From an uncultured Lachnospiraceae bacterium (GTDB lineage: Bacteria > Bacillota > Clostridia > Lachnospirales > Lachnospiraceae), in the NCBI GenBank assembly GCA_947086895.1, contig CAMUAR010000003.1:1-64000 (forward strand): 64,000 nt of DNA. The letters are read 5' to 3'. Under the pieces are notes generated by a model. It ran no database searches and was not told the origin of the DNA. It was given only the letters and a program-made list of their open reading frames with translations. Positions 37,176 through 46,023 of the stretch are shown one piece after another. Position 1 is the first letter of the stretch. Every line of letters starts with the position of its first letter. A program made the translations under genes and the position numbers.

Positions 37176-38543
37176 ATGGAATTTAATGGAAAACGTATTT
37201 TGGTGATCGGGGCAGGGCTTAGCGGGATTGCCGCGGCAAAATTGCTGGATAATATCGCGCAAGTTGTGCTCTATGATGCAAATGAAAAACAAAATATCGC
37301 GGATATTTTAGCAAAAATAAAAATGCCGCAAAGAAATTTTTCGGGGCGGATTGTGCTTGGCGATCTGCCGCAGGAAATGGAAGACAGTTGTGATTTTGTC
37401 GTGTTGAGTCCAGGGGTTCCAGCCGATTTGCCACTTGTAAATAGACTTCGGGAAAAAGGGGCGACAGTGCTTGGCGAGGTGGAACTTGCCTACCAGTTTT
37501 CAAAGGGAAAGATTGTGGCTGTCACCGGGACAAATGGAAAAACGACAACAACAGCACTTACCGGGGAGATTATGCGCGCCTATTACAATGATGTATTCGT
37601 TGTTGGCAATATCGGTATACCGTACACAGAGATTGTGGAAAATCTGACGAAAGAGTCTGTTGCGGTTGCGGAGGTGAGCAGTTTTCAGCTTGAGACAACA
37701 ATTGATTTTCACCCCCAGGTCAGCGCAATTTTAAATATTACGCCGGATCATTTGGACAGACATCACACAATGGAAAACTATATTACAGCAAAACTTGATA
37801 TTGCAAAAAATCAGACGGACAAAGATACTTGTATTTTAAACTATGAGGATAGTGTGCTTCAGGAGGCGGCAAAAAAAATTTCTGCCAGGATTGTATGGTT
37901 TTCAAGTGAGAGAAAGCTTTCCGATGGGTTGTATCTTGAAGGAGATAAAATTATTTTTGCAGATCATGGTGTTTTAAAAACAGTCTGCAACATTCATGAA
38001 TTGAATATTATCGGTCGGCATAATTATGAAAATGTAATGGCTGCTGTGGCAGCAGGTCTTGCGATGGAAATACCTATGGAATCCATTCGAAAAGCGCTGA
38101 AAAGTTTTGTCGCTGTGGAGCATAGAATTGAATATGTCGCTGAAAAGCGGGGAGTGAAATACTACAACGATTCCAAAGGCACAAATCCCGACGCTGCAAT
38201 TAAGGCGATTCGCGCGATGACGACAAAGACGCTCTTGATTGCGGGAGGCTATGACAAAGGTTCGGAGTATGAAGATTGGATCGACGCATTTGAGGGTAAA
38301 GTCCGATATCTTGTGCTGATGGGTCAGACAAGAGAAAAGATCGCTGCGACAGCAAAGAAAAAAGGTTTCCACAATATTGTTATGGCAGACAGCATGAAAG
38401 AAGCGGTGGAGTTTTGCGCCGAACATGCGCATTCGGGAGAGACTGTATTACTCTCGCCATGTTGTGCAAGCTGGGGGATGTTTCAAAATTACGAGGAGCG
38501 CGGCAGAATTTTTAAAGAGCTTGTTCACGGACTTTTGGATTGA
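37176..38543 (+). CDS. murD: UDP-MurNAc-L-alanine--D-glutamate ligase (MurD)
   Basis: MurD adds D-glutamate to UDP-MurNAc-L-Ala. The 455 residues begin with a Rossmann segment, ILVIGAGLSGIAAA. The ATPase motif VTGTNGKTTTT is near residue 117, the SSFQLE segment near 167, and NITPDHLDRH near 188. The C-terminal domain has YYNDSKGTNPDAA and LLSPCCASWGMF. ATG 37176 follows ATGGAG. In many Firmicutes mraY precedes murD; here no mraY is found between the PBP gene and murD. Confidence 0.95.
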   Translation: MEFNGKRILVIGAGLSGIAAAKLLDNIAQVVLYDANEKQNIADILAKIKMPQRNFSGRIVLGDLPQEMEDSCDFVVLSPGVPADLPLVNRLREKGATVLGEVELAYQFSKGKIVAVTGTNGKTTTTALTGEIMRAYYNDVFVVGNIGIPYTEIVENLTKESVAVAEVSSFQLETTIDFHPQVSAILNITPDHLDRHHTMENYITAKLDIAKNQTDKDTCILNYEDSVLQEAAKKISARIVWFSSERKLSDGLYLEGDKIIFADHGVLKTVCNIHELNIIGRHNYENVMAAVAAGLAMEIPMESIRKALKSFVAVEHRIEYVAEKRGVKYYNDSKGTNPDAAIKAIRAMTTKTLLIAGGYDKGSEYEDWIDAFEGKVRYLVLMGQTREKIAATAKKKGFHNIVMADSMKEAVEFCAEHAHSGETVLLSPCCASWGMFQNYEERGRIFKELVHGLLD

Positions 38544-38576
38544 TTAGCAAAACTGTTTTAGAAATTGGAGGAAGCA

Positions 38577-39722
38577 ATGACCAGGGACGAGATGGAGCAG
38601 GGGAAAAAATTAAAGAAGCGCCGATATTATGATTATACGCTGTTGTTCCTGGTATTGTTTCTTGTCTGCTTTGGACTTGTTATGGTGTACAGCGTCAGCT
38701 ATTATAACGCAAACAAATACTATAACGACCCGACACTGTTTTTGCGCAAGCAGGCGATTTTTGCGGTAGTTGGAACAGCGATGATGATTGTGATATCAAA
38801 GATTGATTACCGCATCTATATCAGCAAATTGCCATTTTTGCCGGTAAAACCAATTGTCCTTTTATATATTGTGTGTTTCGGGCTTCAGCTTTATCTTGTT
38901 TTATTTGGCCAATCGACCGGCGGGTCGCAGCGATGGATTGAGCTTGGAAGTTTTGGAAAATTTCAGCCGTCCGAGATCACAAAAATCTGCGTGCTGCTCT
39001 GTACTTCGTATCTGGTCAAGCTCGCGCCGAGAAGACTTGATAATCTGAGAGGATTTTTAAGAATATTTCTTATTATGTCGCCTTTGGTTGCTCTAGTTGC
39101 CTGGGAAAACTTTTCCACCGCTCTGGTGACAGGTGTTATTCTCGTCTCCATTTGTTTTGTAGCTTCGCGGAAAAAAGGTTATTATTTGTGGGGACTTTTA
39201 CTTTTGGTGGTTGCGGCGGTCTGTTTGATTATCTTTTTCCCGTACCGAATCGAGCGGTTTCAAGTTTGGATGAATATTGAAACGCACCCAAAAGGGTATC
39301 AGATTTTGCAGGGGCTTTATGCGATCGCTTCCGGTGGGCTGTTCGGCAAAGGGCTTGGTCAGGGAATACAAAAACTCGGCTATATACCAGAGGCGCACAA
39401 TGATATGATTTTCTCGGTGATCTGTGAGGAGCTTGGCATGATCGGAGCATTTGCAGTACTGTTCTTGTTTGTGCTGATGCTCTGGAGGATTTTTCTTGTC
39501 GCCATCAATGCACAAGATTTGTTTGGCAGTTTGATCGCAACTGGTGTTATGGCACAAATTGCCGTACAGGTTTTGATCAATGTCGCAGTTGTGACAAACA
39601 CAATTCCATCGACGGGTATTCCGCTGCCGTTTATCAGTTACGGCGGAAGTTCGCTGCTTGTTTTAATGATGGAACTTGGCATTGTGCTTGGAGTTTCAAA
39701 CCGGATAGAGGGAGAACGATAA
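38577..39722 (+). CDS. ftsW: FtsW/SpoVE-type peptidoglycan polymerase
   Basis: A SEDS glycosyltransferase that polymerises lipid II at the septum with its class B PBP partner. About ten membrane helices are visible in 381 residues. Family motifs include the GSQRWIELGSFGKFQPSE segment near residue 121, the GGLFGKGLGQG loop near 252, EAHNDMIFSVICEELG with the conserved Asp, and PFISYGGSSL near 348. GGAGG lies 6 bases before ATG 38577. Position beside murD favours FtsW or SpoVE over RodA. Confidence 0.92.
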   Translation: MTRDEMEQGKKLKKRRYYDYTLLFLVLFLVCFGLVMVYSVSYYNANKYYNDPTLFLRKQAIFAVVGTAMMIVISKIDYRIYISKLPFLPVKPIVLLYIVCFGLQLYLVLFGQSTGGSQRWIELGSFGKFQPSEITKICVLLCTSYLVKLAPRRLDNLRGFLRIFLIMSPLVALVAWENFSTALVTGVILVSICFVASRKKGYYLWGLLLLVVAAVCLIIFFPYRIERFQVWMNIETHPKGYQILQGLYAIASGGLFGKGLGQGIQKLGYIPEAHNDMIFSVICEELGMIGAFAVLFLFVLMLWRIFLVAINAQDLFGSLIATGVMAQIAVQVLINVAVVTNTIPSTGIPLPFISYGGSSLLVLMMELGIVLGVSNRIEGER

Positions 39723-39798
39723 AAACTGCAGAAACGTTTTAAACATATTTCGTCTGGCGAAAAAGAGTAGCACAAAAAGAGGAAATCTGCATACAATA

Positions 39799-39807
39799 TG
39801 TTATAAT
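39799..39807 (+). promoter_or_regulatory. Extended -10 promoter before murA
   Basis: TGTTATAAT gives a perfect TATAAT at 39802-39807 with the upstream TG of an extended -10 element, 24 bases before the murA start. No good -35 is seen, which is usual for extended -10 promoters. Confidence 0.55.
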
Positions 39808-39830
39808 TTTTCTTTTTTGAGGTATGTGCT

Positions 39831-41078
39831 ATGGCTTCCCTAACAATAATCGGTGGTAACCAGCTGTATGGTAAACTTAGAGTGCAGGGCTCAAAGAACG
39901 CGGTTTTGCCGATGATGGCAGCTGCGCTTTTACTGCCAGGGGAAACAAGGCTTTTCGGCTGCCCGCATATCTCAGATGTGGAGGCGATGGCAGAACTTGT
40001 GCGCACGTGCGGTGCAAAAGCTGTGTGGCAGGAATCTGTTTTATGTATTGATGCGTCTATGGTTGTCGCTGGAAAAATTCCTGCTGAGTGTACAGAAAAA
40101 ACACGTGCTTGTGTGCTGCTGCTTGGCGCGCTTCTTGCCCGTTGTGGGCAGGTTACAATGGCAAAACCAGGAGGATGCGCGATTGGGGAGCGCCCGGTTG
40201 ATCTGCATTTGTACGCACTAAAGCAGCTTGGGGCTAAGATGGAGGGAGGAGAGATGCTCTGCTGTGAGGCGGGACATCTTACAGGAAATGAAATTTTATT
40301 GAAATTTCCGTCCGTCGGTGCGACACAAAATGCAGTGCTTGCTGCTGTTGCGGCTTCAGGAATAACAAGAATACACAATGCTGCGATGGAGCCTGAGGTG
40401 GAATGGCTGTGTAGATTTTTAAATAAGGCAGGTGCTAGAATTTCCGGAATTGGGACAATGCACTTGGAAATTGAGGGAGGAGCGCCGCTGCATGCGATAG
40501 ATTTTGATGTGCCGTCGGATCGGATTGTCACAGGCACTTATCTGGCAGCTGTGCTTTCCGCTGGAGGCGAGGTACTTTTACAGCATGTATGCCCAAAAGA
40601 ACTTCGCGCGGTATCAGAGCCGCTAATTGCAGCGGGGGGGATTTTAAGGGAGACAAAAGAGGGATTTCTTGTAAAAAAACAAAAAAGGCTCAGGGCATTT
40701 GACTATCTAAGTACCGCTCCATATCCAGGATTTCCAACCGATATGCAGTCTCAGTTTCTCGCGCTGGCAGCACTGGCGGACGGCACGACAGTACTGGAAG
40801 AGAAAATTTTTGAGGCGAGGTTTCATATTGTGGAAGAACTGAAAAAAATGGGTGCGGATATTTTTCTTGAAGATGGGTGCGCGATTGTAAACGGCGTGGG
40901 CAAATTATGTGGATCGGATGTGACTGCGCTTGATCTGCGCGGAGCGGCAGCGCTTGTGGTTGCGGCGTTAGCAGCAGAAGGAACAACATCGATAGAAGGT
41001 GTAAAGTATATTCAGCGGGGTTATGAAAATATTGTCAGAGATCTGTCGCAGCTTGGGGCAGATATACAAATCGGATAA
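39831..41078 (+). CDS. murA: UDP-GlcNAc 1-carboxyvinyltransferase (MurA)
   Basis: MurA transfers enolpyruvate from PEP to UDP-GlcNAc, the first committed step of peptidoglycan synthesis and the fosfomycin target. The 415 residues show the inside-out barrel fold motifs: the substrate loop GSKNAVLPMMAAALL, the active-site loop PGGCAIGERPVDLH with catalytic Cys near 116 (fosfomycin-sensitive form), and PTDMQSQF near 302. It has its own extended -10 promoter within the dcw run. Confidence 0.95.
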   Translation: MASLTIIGGNQLYGKLRVQGSKNAVLPMMAAALLLPGETRLFGCPHISDVEAMAELVRTCGAKAVWQESVLCIDASMVVAGKIPAECTEKTRACVLLLGALLARCGQVTMAKPGGCAIGERPVDLHLYALKQLGAKMEGGEMLCCEAGHLTGNEILLKFPSVGATQNAVLAAVAASGITRIHNAAMEPEVEWLCRFLNKAGARISGIGTMHLEIEGGAPLHAIDFDVPSDRIVTGTYLAAVLSAGGEVLLQHVCPKELRAVSEPLIAAGGILRETKEGFLVKKQKRLRAFDYLSTAPYPGFPTDMQSQFLALAALADGTTVLEEKIFEARFHIVEELKKMGADIFLEDGCAIVNGVGKLCGSDVTALDLRGAAALVVAALAAEGTTSIEGVKYIQRGYENIVRDLSQLGADIQIG

Positions 41079-41125
41079 AAATTTTGTTTATATTTGCATG
41101 TTTGTTGTAAGCCAAGAGGAGGGCT

Positions 41126-41890
41126 ATGAAAAAAACAATAAGATTTCAACAGCGAAAACAAAAGAAAAAGCGAATGCGAATCATTGTTCTGACGCTATGT
41201 TTTGTTTTTGCAGTGTTGGTGTTTGTGTTTTTGAAAACTTTTGAATTAAATACAATTGTAATTGAAGGGAATACAAGATATACAGAACAAGAAATAAAAG
41301 ATTTGTTACTTACAAAAGCGACAGATCATGTCTCGCTGTTTTTTTACTTGCGGATGCGGTGGCAGGGAACAGGTGCAATTCCATTTGTCGAGAAGGTGGA
41401 AGTGGAACTTACAGGACGGCATGAGGCAGTGATTACAGTACATGAAAAGCTGATTACAGGTTGTGTGGAACATCGAGGAAATTATCTGTATTTTGACCGT
41501 GACGGCATTGTTGTGGAGAGTACAAGGGAGCGGCTTGAGGGAGTACCTGTTGTCGTAGGGTTAAGTTTTTCTCAGATTGTTTTGCATGAGAAACTGAAAA
41601 CGCAGAAAGAAGGAATGTTTGATGTTATATTAAACCTTGCCCGTTTAATTGAAAGAAATGAATTAGCCGTGGATGAAATAAAATTTTCATCCGATGACTC
41701 GGTTATGCTTACGGCGCAGGGATGCGAACTATTTTTAGGAAAGCGCCCTTTCTATGATGAAGTTCTTGCTGTTTTAAAATCTGTTTTGGCAAAAGCAAAA
41801 GGAAGGAAACTGCGGATTGATTTGACACTTTATGAAAATGGAAATGGAAGAATAACAGCATATCCGCTGGATGCGGAGGAAGAAGAGTAA
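41126..41890 (+). CDS. ftsQ: Cell division protein FtsQ/DivIB
   Basis: A bitopic division protein that bridges FtsL and the septal synthases. The 254 residues have a very basic cytoplasmic start (KKTIRFQQRKQKKKRMR), one membrane helix at about 20-38, then a POTRA domain beginning with IVIEGNTRYTEQEIKDLL, followed by the beta domain. AGAGGAGG lies before the ATG. Its position just before ftsZ is the standard one, though ftsA is absent between them. Confidence 0.88.
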   Translation: MKKTIRFQQRKQKKKRMRIIVLTLCFVFAVLVFVFLKTFELNTIVIEGNTRYTEQEIKDLLLTKATDHVSLFFYLRMRWQGTGAIPFVEKVEVELTGRHEAVITVHEKLITGCVEHRGNYLYFDRDGIVVESTRERLEGVPVVVGLSFSQIVLHEKLKTQKEGMFDVILNLARLIERNELAVDEIKFSSDDSVMLTAQGCELFLGKRPFYDEVLAVLKSVLAKAKGRKLRIDLTLYENGNGRITAYPLDAEEEE

Positions 41891-42291
41891 AAAAGGTTAG
41901 ACAATTAAAAAAAATAAAGCGATTTTTACAAACAATTTGTGAGTAAAAATTGAAAAAAAAAGAAAAAGAAGGGGAAATTTGTCTCAAAAAACGAATATAG
42001 AAGAAATAAAAAATTCTGCTTGATTATTTTTGCATTTCACTATATTATATAGTATAGGGCTAGTGTATACATGCTGGTTATATGCATATTGTTTGAATAT
42101 ATATTTTGTACATAGTATTATCATCCAGCTCAGAGATCCCGCAATGAAAAGTTGCATATGTTTCGGTTTCGTTCTGACATTTAAGATGGGGATGCAGGGG
42201 ATGGAAAGGTTGCGGCAGATGAAAAATAGTTACGTGGAAGAGCAGGTTTGCTTTTCCGTTCGAAATATGTGTTGTTAAAGGAGGATGTACC
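41891..42291 (+). promoter_or_regulatory. ftsZ leader with two tandem promoters
   Basis: This 401-bp gap holds an A-rich first part, then two sigma-A promoters with exact 17-bp spacers: TTGATT (42020-42025)/TATTAT (42043-42048) and TTGAAT (42093-42098)/TATTAT (42116-42121). The transcript leaders would be about 165-240 bases. A short open frame at 42030-42278 has no ribosome binding site and overlaps the promoters, so it is not called. No riboswitch class is recognised. Confidence 0.6.
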
Positions 42292-43635
42292 TTGTTAGAG
42301 ATCAGGACGAATGAATCGGATGCATCAGCAAAGATTATTGTTGTTGGCGTCGGTGGAGCGGGAAACAACGCGGTAAACCGGATGATAGAGGAAAATATAC
42401 AGGGTGTAAATTTTGTTTGTGTCAATACGGACAAGCAGCATTTAAAAACTTGCAAGGCGCCACAGTGCATTCAGATTGGCGAGAAGCTGACAAAAGGGCT
42501 TGGCGCAGGCGCGCAGCCGGAAGTAGGGGAGAAGGCAGCGGAGGAAAACAGAGAAGAACTGACGGAGATTATCCAGGGGAATGATATGGTGTTTGTCACT
42601 TGCGGGATGGGCGGCGGAACCGGTACAGGCGCTGCGCCGGTAGTGGCTCAGATCGCAAAAAGTCTTGGTATTCTGACGGTCGGAATCGTGACAAAACCAT
42701 TTAAGTTTGAGGCAAAACAGCGCATGAACAATGCGATTAGCGGAATTGAGCGGCTCAAGGAAAATGTTGATACACTGATTGTTATTCCAAATGATAAATT
42801 GCTTGAGATTGTGGATCGCAGAACAACGATGCCGGACGCGCTGCGCAAGGCGGATGAAGTGCTTCAGCAGGGTGTTCAGGGTATCACAGACCTGATCAAT
42901 GTCCCTGGACTGATCAACTTGGATTTTGCGGATGTACAGACGGTTATGAAGGATAAAGGGATCGCGCATATCGGCATTGGTTTTGGAACGGGAGATGAAA
43001 AATGTACAGATGCGGTGAAGCAGGCGATCACAAGTCCGCTTCTTGAGACGACAATTCAAGGTGCTACACATGTTATTATCAATATATCGGGAGATATCAG
43101 TCTGATCGAGGCGAATGAAGCTGCTCTTTTTGTACAGGAATTGGCGGGGGAGACCGCGACGATTATTTTTGGTGCGGTGTATGACGAGGCTGCGCCTGAC
43201 CAGGCAAAGATTACTGTGATTGCAACGGGACTTCAGGAGGAAGTGCCGGAAGTAAAGACGGCGGATTTTCTGAATCGCTCGTCAAATTTTGGAAATCAGA
43301 ATAGTTTTAACGGTGGGCAAGCTGCAAATTCGTATCAGCGTTCGCAAAGTTTTAACCAGGGAGGCAATGCGGCGGGTACCGTAAATCAGGGAAATCAAAA
43401 TAATTTTGGAGGAGTGAGTCAGAGCGGTTACACAGGTTACACTGCTCCGAACAATGCAGGCGGGCGTCCTGTAGGGCAGATTTTTGGCAGACAGCCAAAC
43501 CAGCCGGTCAACTCATATCAAAACCAGCCAAATCCGAGTCAGCCGCCAGTGTTTGGGGAGCCAGCTGTCCAGGAAACAAAGGAAAATGGGATAAAGATTC
43601 CAGAATTTTTATTGAAAAGCAGCAGGCATAAGTAA
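42292..43635 (+). CDS. ftsZ: Cell division GTPase FtsZ
   Basis: The tubulin homologue that forms the Z ring. The GTPase core (about residues 10-315) has [15 protein letters not shown] and the tubulin signature [10 protein letters not shown]. The linker (about 320-425) is almost entirely Asn, Gln, Gly and Ser. The C-terminal peptide IKIPEFLLK is the docking site for membrane anchors such as SepF, ZapA or EzrA. Translation begins at TTG 42292, supported by a strong AAAGGAGGA 6 bases upstream. With no ftsA beside it, another anchor (SepF in relatives) is likely. Confidence 0.96.
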   Translation: MLEIRTNESDASAKIIVVGVGGAGNNAVNRMIEENIQGVNFVCVNTDKQHLKTCKAPQCIQIGEKLTKGLGAGAQPEVGEKAAEENREELTEIIQGNDMVFVTCGMGGGTGTGAAPVVAQIAKSLGILTVGIVTKPFKFEAKQRMNNAISGIERLKENVDTLIVIPNDKLLEIVDRRTTMPDALRKADEVLQQGVQGITDLINVPGLINLDFADVQTVMKDKGIAHIGIGFGTGDEKCTDAVKQAITSPLLETTIQGATHVIINISGDISLIEANEAALFVQELAGETATIIFGAVYDEAAPDQAKITVIATGLQEEVPEVKTADFLNRSSNFGNQNSFNGGQAANSYQRSQSFNQGGNAAGTVNQGNQNNFGGVSQSGYTGYTAPNNAGGRPVGQIFGRQPNQPVNSYQNQPNPSQPPVFGEPAVQETKENGIKIPEFLLKSSRHK

Positions 43636-43690
43636 TGTTATTTGGACTTTTGCAAAAGAGGCTGCCATCCAGAGACAAGGAAATTCGCAG

Positions 43691-43757
43691 CATGAAACCA
43701 TGGAACACATGACATAAGGTCGTCTTGTGTCAAGATAGCATGGTTTCATGTTTTTTG
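43691..43757 (+). terminator. Composite terminator after ftsZ
   Basis: A perfect 12-bp inverted repeat (CATGAAACCATG at 43691-43702, CATGGTTTCATG at 43739-43750) is followed by six T. Inside it a second stem forms from GACATAAG at 43711-43718 and CTTGTGTC at 43724-43731. It should end the dcw transcript firmly. Confidence 0.85.
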
Positions 43758-43804
43758 TTGTATTTGAAAATTTTATTTATCATACAAAGAAGAAGGGGTA
43801 CAAA

Positions 43805-45217
43805 ATGGCAACTTATACACAAAATATGTCAGAGGGACGTCCGTCATCCCTGATTATCAAGTTCGCGCTGCCATTGATGACAGGAAATATTTTTCAGCAG
43901 CTTTATACTGTTGTTGATACGATTGTGGTTGGGAAGAGCCTTGGGGTAGACGCTTTGGCTGCACTGGGTGCAACCGATTGGACAAACTGGATGATGCTTG
44001 GCATTATTCAAGGTTTTACGCAGGGGTTTGCAATTGTGATGGCGCAGGAGTTTGGCGGAAAGCGTATGGACTCACTTCGGCAGGCGGTTGTAAATTCTGC
44101 TGTTTTGTCGGCACTTTTTGCTGTGCTGCTTATGATTTCGGGGCAGATCGCGCTAAAACCATTGCTTGTGATACTGCATACTCCTGAGGATATTTTCGGA
44201 AATGCAGCGCTGTATCTGCGGATTATGTTTTTTGGAATTCCAGTTGTGATGTTATACAATCTTTTGGCGTGTATTCTGCGCTCAATGGGCGACAGTAAAA
44301 CTCCGTTAAATGCAATGCTTGTCGCGTCAATTGCAAATATTGTACTGGATCTTGTTTTTGTGCTTGGTTTTTCATGGGGAATTGCAGGCGCAGCAATTGC
44401 GACAGTAGCCGCACAATTGCTCTCATCGCTGTTTTGCCTTTATCGTTTAAGCAGTATGAAAATGCTGAAATTTACACGCGCGGATTTTGTGCTGCGAAAA
44501 ATAGTTTACGGTCAGGGAAGAAGAATGATAAAGCTGCTGACGCTTGGTTTGCCGATGGCGTTTCAAAATGCAATTATCGCGGTGGGAGGAATGATTGTGC
44601 AGTTGGTTGTCAACGATGCTGGTATTACTTTTATTGCCGGTTTTACCGCGACAAATAAGTTGTACGGTCTGCTGGAAGTCGCGGCGACCTCTTATGGATA
44701 TGCAATGGTAACCTATGTCGGTCAAAATATGGGAGCGAGAAAAATAGAGCGCATTCGGGACGGGATGCGTGCGTCGGTAGTAATTTCAGTGCTTACTTCT
44801 GTAGTAATTACAGCAGTTATGCTTGTATTTGGAAAGACCATTCTTGGATGGTTTATCTCAGGAACGCCAGATGAAGTGGAGCAAGCAATGAAGGTGGCAT
44901 ACACGTATCTTGTAATTATGAGTGTATTTCTTCCAATTTTGTATATTTTGCATGTGACGCGCTCTGCGATTCAGGGGATGGGAAATACTCTTTTGCCTAT
45001 GATTTCTGGAATTGTAGAATTTTTTATGCGGACTTCTACAGCGCTTCTTCTGCCGCGTTTCGTGGGAGAGAACGGAATCTTTTTCGCGGAGATTTTAGCC
45101 TGGTTTGGCGCGGACATCGTTCTTGTTATCAGTTATTTTGCTGTGTCGCGATCGATATTTCGGGAGATGGGAAATACAAAGACACAACAAGGTGAAAACA
45201 GAATGATTGGAAAGTGA
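43805..45217 (+). CDS. MATE-family multidrug/organic cation exporter
   Basis: A 470-residue membrane transporter with about twelve hydrophobic helices in two similar halves. The sequences GNIFQQLYTVVDTIVVGKSLG near residue 25 and the matching second-half segment GLPMAFQNAIIAVGG place it in the MATE family (DinF/NorM-like), which exports drugs or metabolites in exchange for Na+ or H+. AAGGGG precedes ATG 43805. It is isolated between two terminated units; the substrate is not predictable. Confidence 0.88.
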   Translation: MATYTQNMSEGRPSSLIIKFALPLMTGNIFQQLYTVVDTIVVGKSLGVDALAALGATDWTNWMMLGIIQGFTQGFAIVMAQEFGGKRMDSLRQAVVNSAVLSALFAVLLMISGQIALKPLLVILHTPEDIFGNAALYLRIMFFGIPVVMLYNLLACILRSMGDSKTPLNAMLVASIANIVLDLVFVLGFSWGIAGAAIATVAAQLLSSLFCLYRLSSMKMLKFTRADFVLRKIVYGQGRRMIKLLTLGLPMAFQNAIIAVGGMIVQLVVNDAGITFIAGFTATNKLYGLLEVAATSYGYAMVTYVGQNMGARKIERIRDGMRASVVISVLTSVVITAVMLVFGKTILGWFISGTPDEVEQAMKVAYTYLVIMSVFLPILYILHVTRSAIQGMGNTLLPMISGIVEFFMRTSTALLLPRFVGENGIFFAEILAWFGADIVLVISYFAVSRSIFREMGNTKTQQGENRMIGK

Positions 45218-45339
45218 CGAAATTGTCATTTTAAAGTCACCCTACAGTAAGAAAGGCAGGATATACTATCTTTAAGAAATGAAACTGCAAACAAGATTTT
45301 GCCAGTATCTATAAAATTTTATGAAAGAAGGTATATTCT

Positions 45340-46023
45340 GTGAAAATATTACGTGTGGAACACTTAACAAAAGTGTATGGAGAGGGCGTCAACAAGGTAG
45401 TTGCGCTGAACGACATTAGTTTTTCGGTGGAATGGGGACAGTTTGTGGCGATTATCGGACCTTCCGGTTCAGGAAAATCAACGTTTCTGCATATTTTGGG
45501 CGGCGTGGACAGACCATCTTCAGGGAAAGTGTTTTTGAGCGATACGGATGTGTATGCGCAAAAAGACGAGGAGCTGGCAATTTTCCGCCGCCGTGAAGTT
45601 GGTCTGATCTATCAGTTTTATAATCTGATTCCTGTGCTTGACGTCACGGAAAATATAACGCTTCCGGTACTTCTTGACGGGAGAAAGGTAAACAAGGAAC
45701 GTCTGTCAGAATTGGTGGAAACATTGGGGCTTTCCGGCAGAGAAAAGCACCTTCCGGGGGAACTTTCCGGCGGGCAGCAGCAGAGAGTGTCGATTGGTCG
45801 CGCTTTGATGAATGCGCCTGCCGTTATGCTTGCCGATGAGCCTACGGGAAATCTTGACACAAAAAACAGCCATGAAATTATCGAACTTTTAAAAACATCA
45901 AACAAAAAATACAATCAGACGCTTATCGTAATTACACATGATGAATCAATCGCTTTGCAGGCAGACCGGATTATTGCAATTGAGGATGGTCATATTACAA
46001 GAGATGAGGTGATCCGCAGATGA
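45340..46023 (+). CDS. ABC transporter ATP-binding protein (MacB/BceA type)
   Basis: The ATPase subunit of an exporter of the LolD/MacB/BceA class, 227 residues. Motifs: Walker A GPSGSGKST near residue 40, Q-loop YQFYNL, signature LSGGQQQR near 140, Walker B VMLADEP and the His of ITHD. Start is GTG 45340 after AGAAGG. Its stop overlaps the permease start (ATGA), so the pair forms one operon. Systems of this class pump antimicrobial peptides or lipoproteins; no two-component genes lie next to it to suggest bacitracin-type sensing. Confidence 0.9.
   Translation: MKILRVEHLTKVYGEGVNKVVALNDISFSVEWGQFVAIIGPSGSGKSTFLHILGGVDRPSSGKVFLSDTDVYAQKDEELAIFRRREVGLIYQFYNLIPVLDVTENITLPVLLDGRKVNKERLSELVETLGLSGREKHLPGELSGGQQQRVSIGRALMNAPAVMLADEPTGNLDTKNSHEIIELLKTSNKKYNQTLIVITHDESIALQADRIIAIEDGHITRDEVIRR

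Noticed and set aside
42030..42278. 82-residue frame in the ftsZ leader
   Set aside because: No ribosome binding site, and it covers the second ftsZ promoter.
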